Translations under genes and position numbers: made by a program
Part shown: piece after piece, positions 1 through 9,757 of the stretch
How positions within the stretch are numbered: the first letter of the stretch is position 1
Layout of the letters: each line of letters starts with the position of its first letter
DNA from: Corynespora cassiicola
Taxonomy: Eukaryota; Ascomycota; Dothideomycetes; Pleosporales; Corynesporascaceae
Direction: 5' to 3'
Length of the DNA stretch: 64,000 nucleotides
Assembly: GCA_022059125.1 (NCBI GenBank)
Contig: JAEUWY010000015.1
Coordinates: forward strand, 1,612,001-1,676,000
Notes under the pieces: model-generated
Told to the model about the DNA's origin: nothing
What the model saw: the letters and a program-made list of their open reading frames with translations, nothing else
Databases searched by the model: none

Positions 1-2119
1 GTCTTTCCGGGGCGATTAAAGTCGCACGCAGCACAGTCTGATTCCTTGATCATAGAATCGGGTTGGAGTCGGTTCGTGGTCATAATGTTCGGATACATGG
101 AGGCGACGTCCAGATGGTAGATAAGAGGCCGTTCGTGGCGGTTGGGGGTGGCCTTGAGCTCCATTAACTTTTCCACAATCTGGGCCTTGACCTCCTCATA
201 GTTGGTTACGTCCTCCAACTTTTTCTTTTCTTCGACGACGATACTGAATTGGAGAGCAGCATCCAAATCCCTGAGCAGCTCATCGACGGCACCGGTATCC
301 ACTGCGAAGTCATATGCAATGTCACTGCGAAAGACACCAGCCTCGATACTCTCGACGTGACCACCAACGTAGGTCTCAGACTCCAGAAGATGACCGTCCC
401 AAAAAGCTTCCTTGGGGGCTTGGTGCTTGTTGGGTAGCACAATTCCCTTCTGGTAGGCTTGCACCATCAACAACATCTCGCAAAGAGTTCCGGTACCTTT
501 GCGCAGGGTGTCGTCGGGGCCTAAAGGTAGAATCGTACAGAGAGCAAAGATGAACGGATGTACATACTTCATGTACAGGTAGTAAGTCGCAACAGCATCG
601 GAAACTGAGTATTCGGCAAGAGTTTGGGGTCTTTCATTCGCATATGGTGTCATCAGCTCGGGATCCAACTCGTCGGGGTCATAACCAAGCTTAGCCACGG
701 TTACAGCCTTCAAACCGCGAGAACCTTGAGGGAGGTAACTGTCGCGGTTGACCCAGGCGAAAGCATCCATGTGGGCACAGTAGTCGCTCTGGTAAATGTC
801 CTCGCTGTTCTTGCGGAAACCAATCTCCTGGTACATGTCGATGCCGAGAACACTTGCTCTTGCCTCTACAAATGGCCAATCGAAAAAGTCACCGTTGTAT
901 GTGACCATAACCGTAGGCTTGGCCTCCTTGATGTGCTCGAAAAATCGTTCGATGACACCCTTCTCGTCGGGTTCATTGAAGATCATGAAAGGACCTTGGT
1001 ATTCCGGCTTGGGGGTGTACTCGAAATCCTGGATGTCTTCGGAGACAATTTCGCGGTTGGTGATGAGGAAACCCTGCCCGTCAATCATATACGAAATCAT
1101 CATGATCTGGTCAATGACGGGGTCGGGGAACTTCAAAGGCAGCTTTGTTGTCTCGATATCGTACGCCATGACCACAGGCTCAGCCATCTTCAGACGGTCT
1201 TCTATGCAGGTGATGGATATTACACCATGCTTCGCCTCGACTGTATACCACTTTCCAATTCGTATATCTTAATTTGTTGTTAGCAAAGCTCCTATACACT
1301 TGAATGGGCGGCAGACCTTTGTCAATAGCTACTCGTACATGGTAGGGAACATCGTATTCCCGGATATCTACAATAAAATCACTCGCATCAATCGTGGCAG
1401 TTGGTCGTTTCTCGTATTCAAATTCGTCATCAAATAAATCGAAACCAGCGTTTGCGCTGATGAAACGATTAGCGTTTATCCAGGAGAACGTGGTGTAGGG
1501 ATACTGACCTGGCCACCTCGGCGTAGGTGTCTATGGCATTGAAGTTCTTCTTATTCTTCTCTACAATGGGGCCGATTTCCTTGCGCACGGCCAGGAGGTC
1601 GCTCACGTTGGCGAACGTGAGCTGGAGAAATGTTCTCCGGTATCCAGTGAGATGGTTAGGCATGGAAAGATCCTCCTTCTCCACTCTCTTGACTGTCTTC
1701 ACGAGGCCCTCGAAAGCTCTCCTACAGTACTCCTCGACCTCTGGCTCGCGCCCTTTCCTCACGGCGAGGAGAAAATATGGATCGTACTCGAGCGTTGCCT
1801 TGAACGTATCGCCGTCCTCGCCGATAAAATAGTAGTCGACACCGGCCTTGCCACCGGGAACGTTCTCATCTTCCAGCGTTGTCGAGTGCATATTGCACAA
1901 CCATCCAACCTTCTTTTTGCCCGACTCGTATCGCGGGAAACCCATGGATTCATCGATGCGGTTTGCCAGGCGCGTGGCCTCGAGCTTTTCATTTTGTGAT
2001 GTCGCCTCCGAGTTCCGCAGCGTGGATGAATCGATCGTCTTTGATTTCCGTGGGCCATACGACGTGTTTCCCTGCTTGCCCACGCGGCGGAAGGGCTGGC
2101 CTGCTCGTCGGGGAGCCAT
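1..2119 (-). CDS. POL2: DNA polymerase epsilon catalytic subunit A (N-terminal part, cut by window edge)
   Basis: This is the leading-strand replicative DNA polymerase; the window holds about the first 672 residues. The start at 2119 is followed by a basic disordered leader, then the family's N-terminal domain. Two introns remove 1457..1508 and 1268..1316 (GT..AG), giving exons 2119-1509, 1456-1317 and 1267 to the edge. Exonuclease motif I reads YDIETTK with D287/E289, close to the yeast positions 290/292. Exo II reads [11 protein letters not shown], so proofreading looks intact. Polymerase motif A ([10 protein letters not shown]) appears near bases 85-120, just before the cut. Order, spacing and length match Pol2 rather than Pol delta or zeta. 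It is divergent from the COX20-like gene. The C-terminal half, including the inactive second polymerase module and zinc fingers, lies outside the window. Confidence 0.97.
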
Positions 2120-2632
2120 GATGGTTAGACGTGTGGGTATATGCGATTAAAGTATGTTCTGGACAAAGCCGGGTATCAAGCGCGAGATCAGAAAAGAAAA
2201 AAAAAGGGAGGGTATCGTGGACTGGACGGCGTGTGAAGAAGAGGGCCGAATGTTGTGGTGGAGAATTGCAACATGTCCGCGGGTGCGAATTCTGAGAATG
2301 GCAGGAGCGCGTCCGGGCGCGTACCCGCGTCGCGCGCCTTCCGTTCTGGTCTTAATTGATGTGGCTTGGGTGGCCTGCGGCGCACCGCCACGCACGTGCG
2401 GCAGCGGCCCGAAAAATGTCCATGATGCGCTCTTCTGGCACCACCAACGCGGGTGAATCGTCCCTTACCACACTCCATCCCACCGTTCAGGGATCCCGCC
2501 GCCCGCTCTTGCTGCGCTTGTGACGCCAAACCAACCTTGCCAAGAAAGAATTGGCCCTGTCGATTGTCGATCGCGCCGCGCGCCTCAGCCGTCCCTTTCT
2601 CTCCACGCCTCTCCTCAACTCATACCAGCACA
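2120..2632. promoter_or_regulatory. Divergent POL2/COX20 promoter with clustered CGCGT elements
   Basis: This 513 bp stretch separates two divergent start codons and contains no convincing gene. CGCGT occurs at 2308-2312, 2318-2322 and 2326-2330, and ACGCG (the same element on the other strand) at 2447-2451. ACGCG is the core of the MluI cell-cycle box bound by MBF at G1/S genes in ascomycetes. The cluster therefore fits cell-cycle control of POL2; this is inference from motif and gene identity. Confidence 0.45.
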
Positions 2633-3228
2633 ATGGCCGACGACACCAGACAGGATGAGACCCCAGCACAGGCCCCTACGCCCCCAAGGGGCCCCGCAAA
2701 CATCATGCCCGGCGGTACCGCTCACACAGCCGGTGGTGAAAAGTTCGGAAATGAGCCTTCATACGTGGAGGTTGTAAAGTCGTTGGGCCCGCAATATTAT
2801 TTGAACTTCCACAAGCGGCCCTGCGTGAGAGACAGCCAGTTGACGGGTATCGCGGCAGGATTCGTTGGAGGCAGTCTTGGAGCCATAATACGGAGTAAGG
2901 AGCATTCGCGTGTCGCATTCTTTTGTGTAAAGGAGCTAATCACGCCACAGAACCGGCGTGGCTATGTAGCAACTATGCGGTCTTGACGTGGCTTGGTGTA
3001 TCGTGTGCGTCGTATCAGTACTGCCAGTATTTCCGTAGCAAGGAGAAGGACGGCATCAAGCAGGCCAAGGAACTCATGGAAGTCAAGCGCGCAAACGTCG
3101 AAGCCAAGCGTGAAGCACGAAGGAGAGCAAGAGAGGAACAAGAGAGGCAAGAAGAAGAGCGAAGGCAAGAAGAACAGAGGAGAAAGTCGTGGGGCTACTG
3201 GGTCTCCAAGAATGTCAAGTTCTGGTAG
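2633..3228 (+). CDS. COX20: Cytochrome c oxidase assembly protein COX20-like
   Basis: Predicted inner-membrane chaperone that handles newly made Cox2 during complex IV assembly. The ATG at 2633 opens exon 1 (2633-2894); an intron at 2895-2950 (GTAAGG..ACAG) joins it to exon 2 (2951-3228), giving 179 residues. The family signature FHKRPCVRDSQLTGIAAGF sits before the first hydrophobic segment, and a second (NYAVLTWLGVSCASYQYCQ) follows the splice. Two membrane passes and a highly charged C-terminal helix rich in Arg/Glu match COX20/FAM36A. The N-terminal ~50 residues are disordered. The unspliced frame ends at a stop after 'ATMRS', which supports the intron. Identification rests on the HKRPC..RDS..TG motif and topology. 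Confidence 0.88.
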
Positions 3229-3532
3229 AATGGAGTGGGTATATTATGGTCGAGCCGACTATGTACAAGGACTTGTATGATGAAAATTGTAATATATAGG
3301 CATACCACGCGCCAACTATCCAAATCTGACGCACCCGAACGTATCGTAATCCCAGAAATGTCCGGACCGCGCCCAACTCCAGCCCCGAAAGCGCGTTGTT
3401 CATCCGAATTTCCAACCATGTCCGTAGTTTTCGTCGCCCGTCATGAGTTCATAAGATCGTACAAAGAGATTTGCTGTTTCGTTCCACAGACGCGCTGCGT
3501 CTGACATTACCATTACTTCTTCTCCAGTTTCA
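3229..3532. other. Intergenic, convergent 3' ends
   Basis: Short spacer between the 3' end of the COX20-like gene and the 3' end of the minus-strand gene ending at 3533. Nothing coding was recognised; it presumably holds both 3' UTRs. Confidence 0.6.
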
Positions 3533-4435
3533 TCACACGGCAAACTTCACACTCCTCCTAATGGCATCTGTCCCCTTGGCAGTGCTGGGCATCTCCCTCT
3601 CGACGGTGGTTTCCCTGGAAGCGGATCCTCCGACGCCTCTGCGTCTCCTCTCGGTTCGCTTTGCCCGAGCTTCACGTGCCTCGCGCGTTCGCCACTCCAT
3701 CAGCTGCTGACGCCTCTTTTGCGCTCTCGCATAAGCAATGGCAGGTGTAGGCTTGAACCCGATCCCGTTAAGGCCAGTGCCGTCGTCTTCGGGATCTTTT
3801 GAAGGATCGGCGAGATGACCAGTGATTTCGTCGTCCTGCCACGTGAGCTCAGAAAGCGGGGGCGACGGTGACATCTGCCGCGGGCGGGGTTGCGAGGAGC
3901 GACTCTTCGACTTTGGCATTCCCAGATATTTCGAGTCTTGCGATACAGCGTTGAGAGGCGATGATGTGAAAGTGGTGGGTTGTGCAAATGCCGCAATGTC
4001 TGGCAATGTGCGGGGTTGTTGGGCCTGAGACTGCGGCGTCTCGGGGATTTCTCTCGCGTCGTCGGTGTCTGCGATCATGACAGACGGAGTCGTACGCGGG
4101 TTGAAGGTTGGCCCCGAGCTGATGACAGAGAAAGCGTTCTCAGGCAGCCCCCCACTGTCCCCTCTTTTCATCTCGAGTTTAGGCTTCTTGCGTACGATGT
4201 CGTCCGTGGGCGTGAGCGGGGACATAGGAATAGCGGGGATGGCAGTGAGGGTCATGCCCCGTAACTGGTCGGCGACGGCATTTCTGGGGCTGTCGGACCC
4301 AGATGAAGGCGTGGGGCTGCCCTTGATCGGAGACGAGGCGGGACGGAGGGCAGTGTTTATGAGCGGGACCTGGGGCGGCTGGTCCCGTTTGCGCTTCGGG
4401 GAGGGATGGACGGCTGACAGTTGCGTCGGGGGCAT
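3533..4435 (-). CDS. Conserved fungal disordered nuclear-type protein, function unknown
   Basis: A single uninterrupted frame of 300 residues starting at ATG 4435. I do not recognise a named family. The N-terminal two thirds are rich in Pro, Ser and Thr, with an early basic cluster (SPKRKRD) and a later KKPKLEMKR, both NLS-like, and many SP/TP sites. The C-terminal third is different: a likely helical, strongly basic block beginning GIGFKPTPAIAYARAQKRR and continuing through repeated Arg/Glu/Ala residues, which looks like the constrained part. It ends RRSVKFAV. It is divergent from the PARG gene. A nuclear, possibly nucleic-acid-associated role is only inference from composition. Confidence 0.7.
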   Translation of the reverse strand: MPPTQLSAVHPSPKRKRDQPPQVPLINTALRPASSPIKGSPTPSSGSDSPRNAVADQLRGMTLTAIPAIPMSPLTPTDDIVRKKPKLEMKRGDSGGLPENAFSVISSGPTFNPRTTPSVMIADTDDAREIPETPQSQAQQPRTLPDIAAFAQPTTFTSSPLNAVSQDSKYLGMPKSKSRSSQPRPRQMSPSPPLSELTWQDDEITGHLADPSKDPEDDGTGLNGIGFKPTPAIAYARAQKRRQQLMEWRTREAREARAKRTERRRRGVGGSASRETTVEREMPSTAKGTDAIRRSVKFAV

Positions 4436-4929
4436 AGTCGCAGAGACGGAGGCAAGCGATTACATGGAGTCGACGTGGAATGCAAATGTAACGATGATTT
4501 CAGGTGAGCGTGTTGACAGAGACAACAGCTGGACCGCCGCCCGCTGCGATATTGCTGATCGCCCCACATTCGCTAGGGCGCACGGGCCATATGTAAGGCT
4601 GACCCTGCGTGTATGCGACTTCACATGAACCATGAGAGGCACGCGGCAACGCCGAGTGCTCGGTTCGACGCCGAGGGTACGAGATTCACACAGCTGCGCG
4701 CCATTCTGAGACCGGGCATGTTGAAGCCTTGAGGGCATTCATCGGCGGGCTTCTGAATCGTTTGTGACTCCTCGGCCGCTGCTGCCTGGACCGTCTGTCT
4801 GCACGTCCACCTACCTAGGTACCTAGCCTACTAGAGCAGTCCGTGTGCTAGTTCCAGATCCCCCCATCCCCTTGATATGTGAGCGTTCCAGGGCAACATA
4901 CACCAGCACCTGTTGGCCAAAAGTACAAC
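4436..4929. promoter_or_regulatory. Divergent intergenic region with TAGGTACCTA palindrome
   Basis: 494 bp between the divergent starts at 4435 and 4930. At about 4810-4835 there is a CTACCTAGGTACCTAGCC-type block built on the palindrome TAGGTACCTA. No gene was seen. An in-frame GTG at 4879 extends the PARG frame, but the ATG at 4930 is preferred. Confidence 0.4.
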
Positions 4930-6099
4930 ATGTCTCACCAAACATCCATCTTCAACTACTTTGGCACGCCTGCCCAGCGCAGTGCTCGATCAAACCCACA
5001 TCGCCCCGCCCAGCAAAGCGGCTCAAGCAGCCCAACCCAGCAAAGCGGCAACGAGCAACAACAACAACAAAAACAAAAGAAGCGACGCAGAGCAAAGAGT
5101 CAGGACAAAGAGGAAAAAGAGGAAGAAACCGAAGACGAGGAAGACGCCACCCCGCCCAAAGACCCTCTCAAGCAATCCCGCCACGGCCGTCCAGACCTCC
5201 GCAAAGCCCACCGTGAAACCAAAGAAATCCTCCCCACCATCCTCGCGCAGATATCCCACCTCAATCCCGGCCGCTGCTTCCATTTCAAGCACCCAGGCCC
5301 CCTCGGCGCGTCCTACTGCCCTGGCTTTGCGCTCCCGGCCTCCGACCCTAAAGCCGGGCGCAAAGGAACGCGCATCCGCGTCCTGGATGCGGACACCTAT
5401 GATGCGGCGCTGGCCCTGCAGTCCAATACCACCGTCTCCACCGTGCTGCCGCCTCCAACGCAATCCTCGCACTTTGCTGCGTCGGGTGCCAACCCTGTCC
5501 TTCCCGTTGCTGTCCTGAATCTTGCCTCTGAGCGTTCACCTGGTGGTGGCTGGCGCCACGGCTCCCTAGCCCAGGAAGAAGCCCTCTGCTATCGCTCCTC
5601 GCTATATCTGTCCCTGCACCGAAGGTACTACCCGCTACCCTCTCTCTCCGCACTCTACTCGCCACACGTTTTAATAATCCGGGCCTCGCTTTCCATCGGA
5701 CATGCGCTCTTGTTTCCCACAACCCAGGCGGTGGACCTGCCCATGGTGTCAGTAATCACGCTCGCTGCGTTGCGGAATCCAGCTGCGCAGGGTGGCAAGT
5801 TTACAAAAATGGCGGACCGGGATGAAACCAAGGAGAAGATCCGGGTGGTTTTGAGGACGGCGGCAAGGAGGGAGCACAGGCGCATTGTGTTGGGTGCACT
5901 GGGCTGTGGTGCGTTTGGTAATCCTCCCGAGGATGTTGCTGAGTGCTTCAAGGAAGTGTTTGCGGAACGAGAATTTTGTGGCGGTTGGTGGGAGGACGTA
6001 GTGTTTGCCGTGATGGATAATGCGAAGGGACCATCGGGAAAGAACGGGGATGGGAACTTCGGCATCTTCTACAGGGCGTTGGACGGGGTGGTGGTGTGA
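4930..6099 (+). CDS. Microbial-type poly(ADP-ribose) glycohydrolase with N-terminal PIP-box
   Basis: Macrodomain-fold hydrolase of the TIGR02452/DUF2263 family, expected to cleave ADP-ribose polymers from proteins. The 389-residue protein starts at ATG 4930. Residues 4-11 (QTSIFNYF) match the PCNA-interacting consensus Q-x-x-[ILM]-x-x-[FY]-[FY]. A disordered Gln-rich segment and a Lys/Arg cluster (KQKKRRRAK) resembling an NLS follow, then an acidic run. The catalytic domain follows, with PVAVLNLASERSPGGGWRHG and, just after it, SLAQEEALCYRSSLY: the GGG..QEE signature with both catalytic Glu residues present. The C-terminal half keeps GALGCGAFGNPPEDVA. The ORF is intron-free. The neighbour on the other strand is unrelated. 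Enzyme family is confident; action at replication forks is inferred from the PIP-box. Confidence 0.9.
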   Translation: MSHQTSIFNYFGTPAQRSARSNPHRPAQQSGSSSPTQQSGNEQQQQQKQKKRRRAKSQDKEEKEEETEDEEDATPPKDPLKQSRHGRPDLRKAHRETKEILPTILAQISHLNPGRCFHFKHPGPLGASYCPGFALPASDPKAGRKGTRIRVLDADTYDAALALQSNTTVSTVLPPPTQSSHFAASGANPVLPVAVLNLASERSPGGGWRHGSLAQEEALCYRSSLYLSLHRRYYPLPSLSALYSPHVLIIRASLSIGHALLFPTTQAVDLPMVSVITLAALRNPAAQGGKFTKMADRDETKEKIRVVLRTAARREHRRIVLGALGCGAFGNPPEDVAECFKEVFAEREFCGGWWEDVVFAVMDNAKGPSGKNGDGNFGIFYRALDGVVV

Positions 6100-6456
6100 A
6101 AGAGTTGGGAAACAGGGACTTGAAGCAACAAGCAGACAACATTTAGCTTGAGAAAAGATTTTGACGTGGTATCAAACATTCATTGCAGTATTTATACTTC
6201 ATTCAGCCTCCATGGACTGGTGTTCCTTAAACGCCTGGCGCGTACGCAATTCGCAGTCCGCATGCCAACACTGATCAGAGTGCAGCTGTGACCCTAGAGC
6301 GTTGATATCAATTTCAGGAACTCTAAATTTTATAATGGGTAAGAATATCCCCGTACCGCAGGGTTCGACGAAAATGAACCAACATTCTTAGAGCGGCCCC
6401 TTGCCCTCTCCTTGTCCCGCCGAGTCGCTGAGTCGCAGTCTCTATACGTCCGGTCT
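6100..6456. other. Intergenic, convergent 3' ends
   Basis: 357 bp between the 3' end of the PARG gene and the 3' end of the Sm D1 gene. AT-richer than its flanks; no coding or RNA feature recognised. Confidence 0.6.
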
Positions 6457-7008
6457 TCACCTGCCACGTCCACGGCCACGGCCACGGCCGCCGCGGCCAC
6501 GGGGTCCTCCGCGACCTCCACCGCGGCCACCGCGGTCTTGTTCCTTGCGCGCCTTGTTCTTGGGCTTAGGTGCGTCGTCAATGAGGAGGGTGTCGAGCGG
6601 AAGTGAGTCCGGAAGGATGACGTAGCGGATGGTCGAACCACGGATGTTGATGGAGTCAAGGGCAGTCGTGTCGCGGCCCTTGGGTGTGAGCTTCACTGCG
6701 CGGAGCGCAATGTTCATGACAGGCGTGACGGAAGCGATTGTACCATAGACGACAGAGCCTATTTGCAGGTCAGTTATACACTTCACTTGAGAACACATTT
6801 CTCTGATCATATCGCGCAAGCTAGTCATAACAAAAGCATTGGTAGACAGCTGCGGGGTTTAAGGTGAGGGCAAAGATCGCGTACCGTTCTTAAGCTCGAC
6901 CGTGACGGTCTCCGCTTGGCACTTCATGAGAAACCTAGCGCAAAGTTAGCAGTTGTCGCGTAGAGCAGAAAGAAGAGGAGAAGAGATTTCTTACCTGACG
7001 AGCTTCAT
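6457..7008 (-). CDS. SMD1: Small nuclear ribonucleoprotein Sm D1
   Basis: Core Sm-ring subunit of U1, U2, U4 and U5 snRNPs in pre-mRNA splicing. Three exons: 7008-6995 (14 nt), 6934-6885 and 6758-6457, with introns 6935-6994 and 6759-6884. Spliced, it begins MKLVRFLMK, the invariant Sm D1 start, and continues with an Sm1 motif ([13 protein letters not shown]) and an Sm2 motif ([18 protein letters not shown]). The C-terminus is an RG/RGG-rich tail, normally the target of symmetric arginine dimethylation. The first exon ends inside codon 5, so the unspliced downstream frame shows a false N-terminus. Length is that expected for the family. Confidence 0.96.
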
Positions 7009-8268
7009 GTTGGCGGTGGTGGTGAGGATTGAGGTACGTGTAGTCGTGGGGAAGCTTGATGCTCTACAAATTACCTAGGCTGCTGCCAAGCATCTATGGA
7101 ACATGATTGTTCCGCTCCGATCACGTGTCCGAACGTTCACCTCGGCACTCTTGCGCTCCAACCGCGTACTACTCGCGCAACGTAGTTTGATAAACACAGA
7201 ACTAGGAGAAAAACTTGAATTTACGCTGATATACAGGTTTGGTTATGATTTAGCACATGCTTTCTCTCGCTAATTACTTAGAAGGTACATAACTTTGTTG
7301 AAGGGCTTTAAAGATATTAGGTCTTAGACCTTGTAGATCTTCTAGTATGCTTAACTGATAGTATTCGTTTAAAAAAAAGTCGTAATGCTAGAAGTCGTAT
7401 GACCAATGCTGATTGTTAAATGCTTAGCAACTTCTGACTTGCCATGATGTATGTAATAAAATATTAGAACAGCAAGTTATTAGGTCACATTTCTGTCTTT
7501 GCCTATTCGAAGGAACTTCGTACATTTTTCGCTCAGTTCAGAGCTTCAATCATGTATCTTGAAATCCTGCTTGTATTGCTTATCACACACACATCGATAG
7601 ATGAAGTTGAGCTCAGTAGGGGTGGATGCATAAATCACTTGGTTCTTATGCAAGAAAATTAGCATCCAAGAACATGAAAGTCCTTGGATTTCTAGTAGAG
7701 CATAAATGTTCTTTACACGTTATGAATTACGTGACTTGTGAGGGCAGATACAGCATTGAATGTGGTGTGGTGTTGGAGTGCAGTGAAAAATCAAGACCCA
7801 CCGTAGACCATGTTATCTAGATACACTCCTTGACAATTAGCTACAAACGAAGCTAAATTGGCAGATGAAACTTGGACATCAAATGAGACAGATTCAACCC
7901 AGTCTGAAATGATATTTCCTATTGTTCTTCCATTGTCAAGGGAGTTCGTTTCCGTCTGTACTCGCTTTCACTCAGAACTTTGAGATTTATTTGCTCCTTT
8001 ACTTCTACAGATCACAATAGCAAATTAGGCGAAGAACCGCCGCGGTAGATCTTGTTTTCACACATGCTGGAAAATCTGAGACAATAGAGACGATAGCAGT
8101 CTCTGGTAGGATACAACCCGCTCGTAGTCCAGAACATGTTCTTTGGTCCCTCACTCTTCCATATCCCCCAGCCTAGTACGCGCTTGATCGCTCTTGCTGC
8201 TGCTCGCTTCCTTACAGAACAAATATACTCCCGAATTCAGCAAACTCATTCATTCCCGTCCACCGATC
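7009..8268. other. Long AT-rich intergenic region
   Basis: About 1.26 kb. The first ~180 bp is ordinary GC content and would contain the Sm D1 promoter. From about 7190 to 8160 base composition turns clearly AT-rich, with homopolymer runs and no frame that resembles a protein; the one 64-codon frame (7626-7820) has no recognisable features. It may be decayed repeat sequence, but no terminal repeats were found by eye. Confidence 0.5.
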
Positions 8269-9426
8269 ATGGCCAAGCGTAAAGCTGCTGCCGCCCCTGA
8301 TGCTGGTGCTGGTCACTGCAGCAAGCGCCTCAAGACCACCAAGACCTCCACCAAGGGCTCACCACCGTTCTTCTGGAACCCGCACCATTGGGAGCTTGAA
8401 AAGAAAATTACCAACGGCGTGTCTATCCAGAAGAGAAAGGCCACCCGGGGCCAACTGGTCGTCAAGAAGATTCTCGAAATGCTAGCCAAGCACGAAGACG
8501 ACGAGGACCAGGACCACCGCCCCATCGAAATTCGCACAGTCACTAGCCTCCCCAAGAACAACCGGGTAATCCAGCCCCTCTTCTACGCCCTGGCGACCCC
8601 CAACTCATCTCACGCAACCGCCATCTATCCCTTCTTCCCGCTGGGCGACCTCGAGGAGTGGAAGCAGCGCGCCTTTGACTCCAAGAACAAAAAGCCGGTG
8701 CCAGAGAGCCATATCTGGCGGCTATTCCTCCAGCTGAGCCAGGCACTGGCGTTCATCCAGGGGGTACTGGGTCCCGACCACTCTGCCCACACTCCACTGC
8801 TCCACCGCGACATCAAGCCCGCCAACGTGCTGGTAGCCGGCAACGGCACCACATACCCCTCATTCCGCCTGCACGACTTCGGCGTCGCGGGAGAGTACCA
8901 GCGGAGAAGCCGAACGGAAGCACAGCGTGAGCTCCGCTGCGGCACCTTCGAGTGGCAGCCCCCGGAGAACCCGCGCATCAACACGGCTGCCGCCGACATC
9001 TGGTCCCTCGGCGCTCTGGTGCACTTCCTGGCCGTGGGACAGGCTCCGCTGGGACTGCTGGCGCCCTACATCCGCGCCCAAGTCGCTGCGCATGGGAACC
9101 AGCACCCGCCCGGCGTCGCCAACTACAAGACCCCGCTGCGCTACTACGCGGCGAGGGTCCCTCGCGTAGTGACGCCCATCAATCTCTCCAGGGCTGATCA
9201 GCGCGCCCGCGGTTTGGCGCCTCGCCCAAACTCAGATCTCGCGCCGTACGTCCATCAGTACAGCGATGAACTCAACAGGTGGATGGCGAAATGTCTGGAA
9301 TTCATGGCGCGCAGGCGGCCGTCTGCTGATCGTCTGGTGCGCGGCATGGGGACTATTGCGCGCGGGATGCTGAAGAAGATGGGCGGTCAGCCGGCACTGA
9401 CCGACATCGACATAGAATACGAGTAG
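8269..9426 (+). CDS. Divergent serine/threonine protein kinase
   Basis: Intronless 385-residue kinase-like protein. The start ATG at 8269 is preferred to an upstream in-frame TTG. Residues 1-30 are basic with NLS-like clusters (MAKRK, SKRLK). The fold is marked by a candidate beta-3 lysine in QLVVKKIL (about residue 66), the catalytic loop LLHRDIKPANVLV (HRD at about 179-181), the Mg-binding HDFGVAG (DFG about 203-205), a PPE replacing APE, and DIWSLGALVHFLAVG in subdomain IX. A recognisable glycine-rich loop is missing upstream of the candidate lysine, though the HRD, DFG and Asn residues needed for catalysis are present. A segment after DIWSLG (about residues 260-315) is longer than usual. 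Substrate unknown. It sits next to the AT-rich gap. Confidence 0.85.
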   Translation: MAKRKAAAAPDAGAGHCSKRLKTTKTSTKGSPPFFWNPHHWELEKKITNGVSIQKRKATRGQLVVKKILEMLAKHEDDEDQDHRPIEIRTVTSLPKNNRVIQPLFYALATPNSSHATAIYPFFPLGDLEEWKQRAFDSKNKKPVPESHIWRLFLQLSQALAFIQGVLGPDHSAHTPLLHRDIKPANVLVAGNGTTYPSFRLHDFGVAGEYQRRSRTEAQRELRCGTFEWQPPENPRINTAAADIWSLGALVHFLAVGQAPLGLLAPYIRAQVAAHGNQHPPGVANYKTPLRYYAARVPRVVTPINLSRADQRARGLAPRPNSDLAPYVHQYSDELNRWMAKCLEFMARRRPSADRLVRGMGTIARGMLKKMGGQPALTDIDIEYE

Positions 9427-9757
9427 GCGCAGGTGATGGGTGGGTGGAGTTGGCGTTTCCTTGGATTTTGGAGTTTGGTGACCAGTGATACCCCATCTCT
9501 TCTTGGTAGCCAAGTCCTCATTGATTTTTGTCTCCTTCCAAGGTCTTCTCTTGTGCATTGATATGACGGGTTCAACGTGTGATGAAGTGGTGGAATCGGC
9601 GAGTAATTGAATATTTGATACCTACGCTTAGCTGCACGATTGTTTCAGTCCCCTTTATGATGTTTTAGGGAAATAGAATTCCTTGTAGCTATCATACGGT
9701 ACCGAGAAGATAGTTGGGAAAGGGCCGTCCGCGTGGGCTATATTCAAGGGGTCGTTG
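9427..9757. other. Intergenic, convergent 3' ends
   Basis: 331 bp between the kinase stop and the MTQ2 stop. Nothing recognised beyond presumed 3' UTRs. Confidence 0.6.

Noticed and set aside
624..1283. 219-codon plus-strand frame
   Set aside because: It is antisense to the POL2 exonuclease region, which is firmly identified.
7626..7820. 64-codon frame in the AT-rich gap
   Set aside because: Short, no motif, and within non-coding-like sequence.
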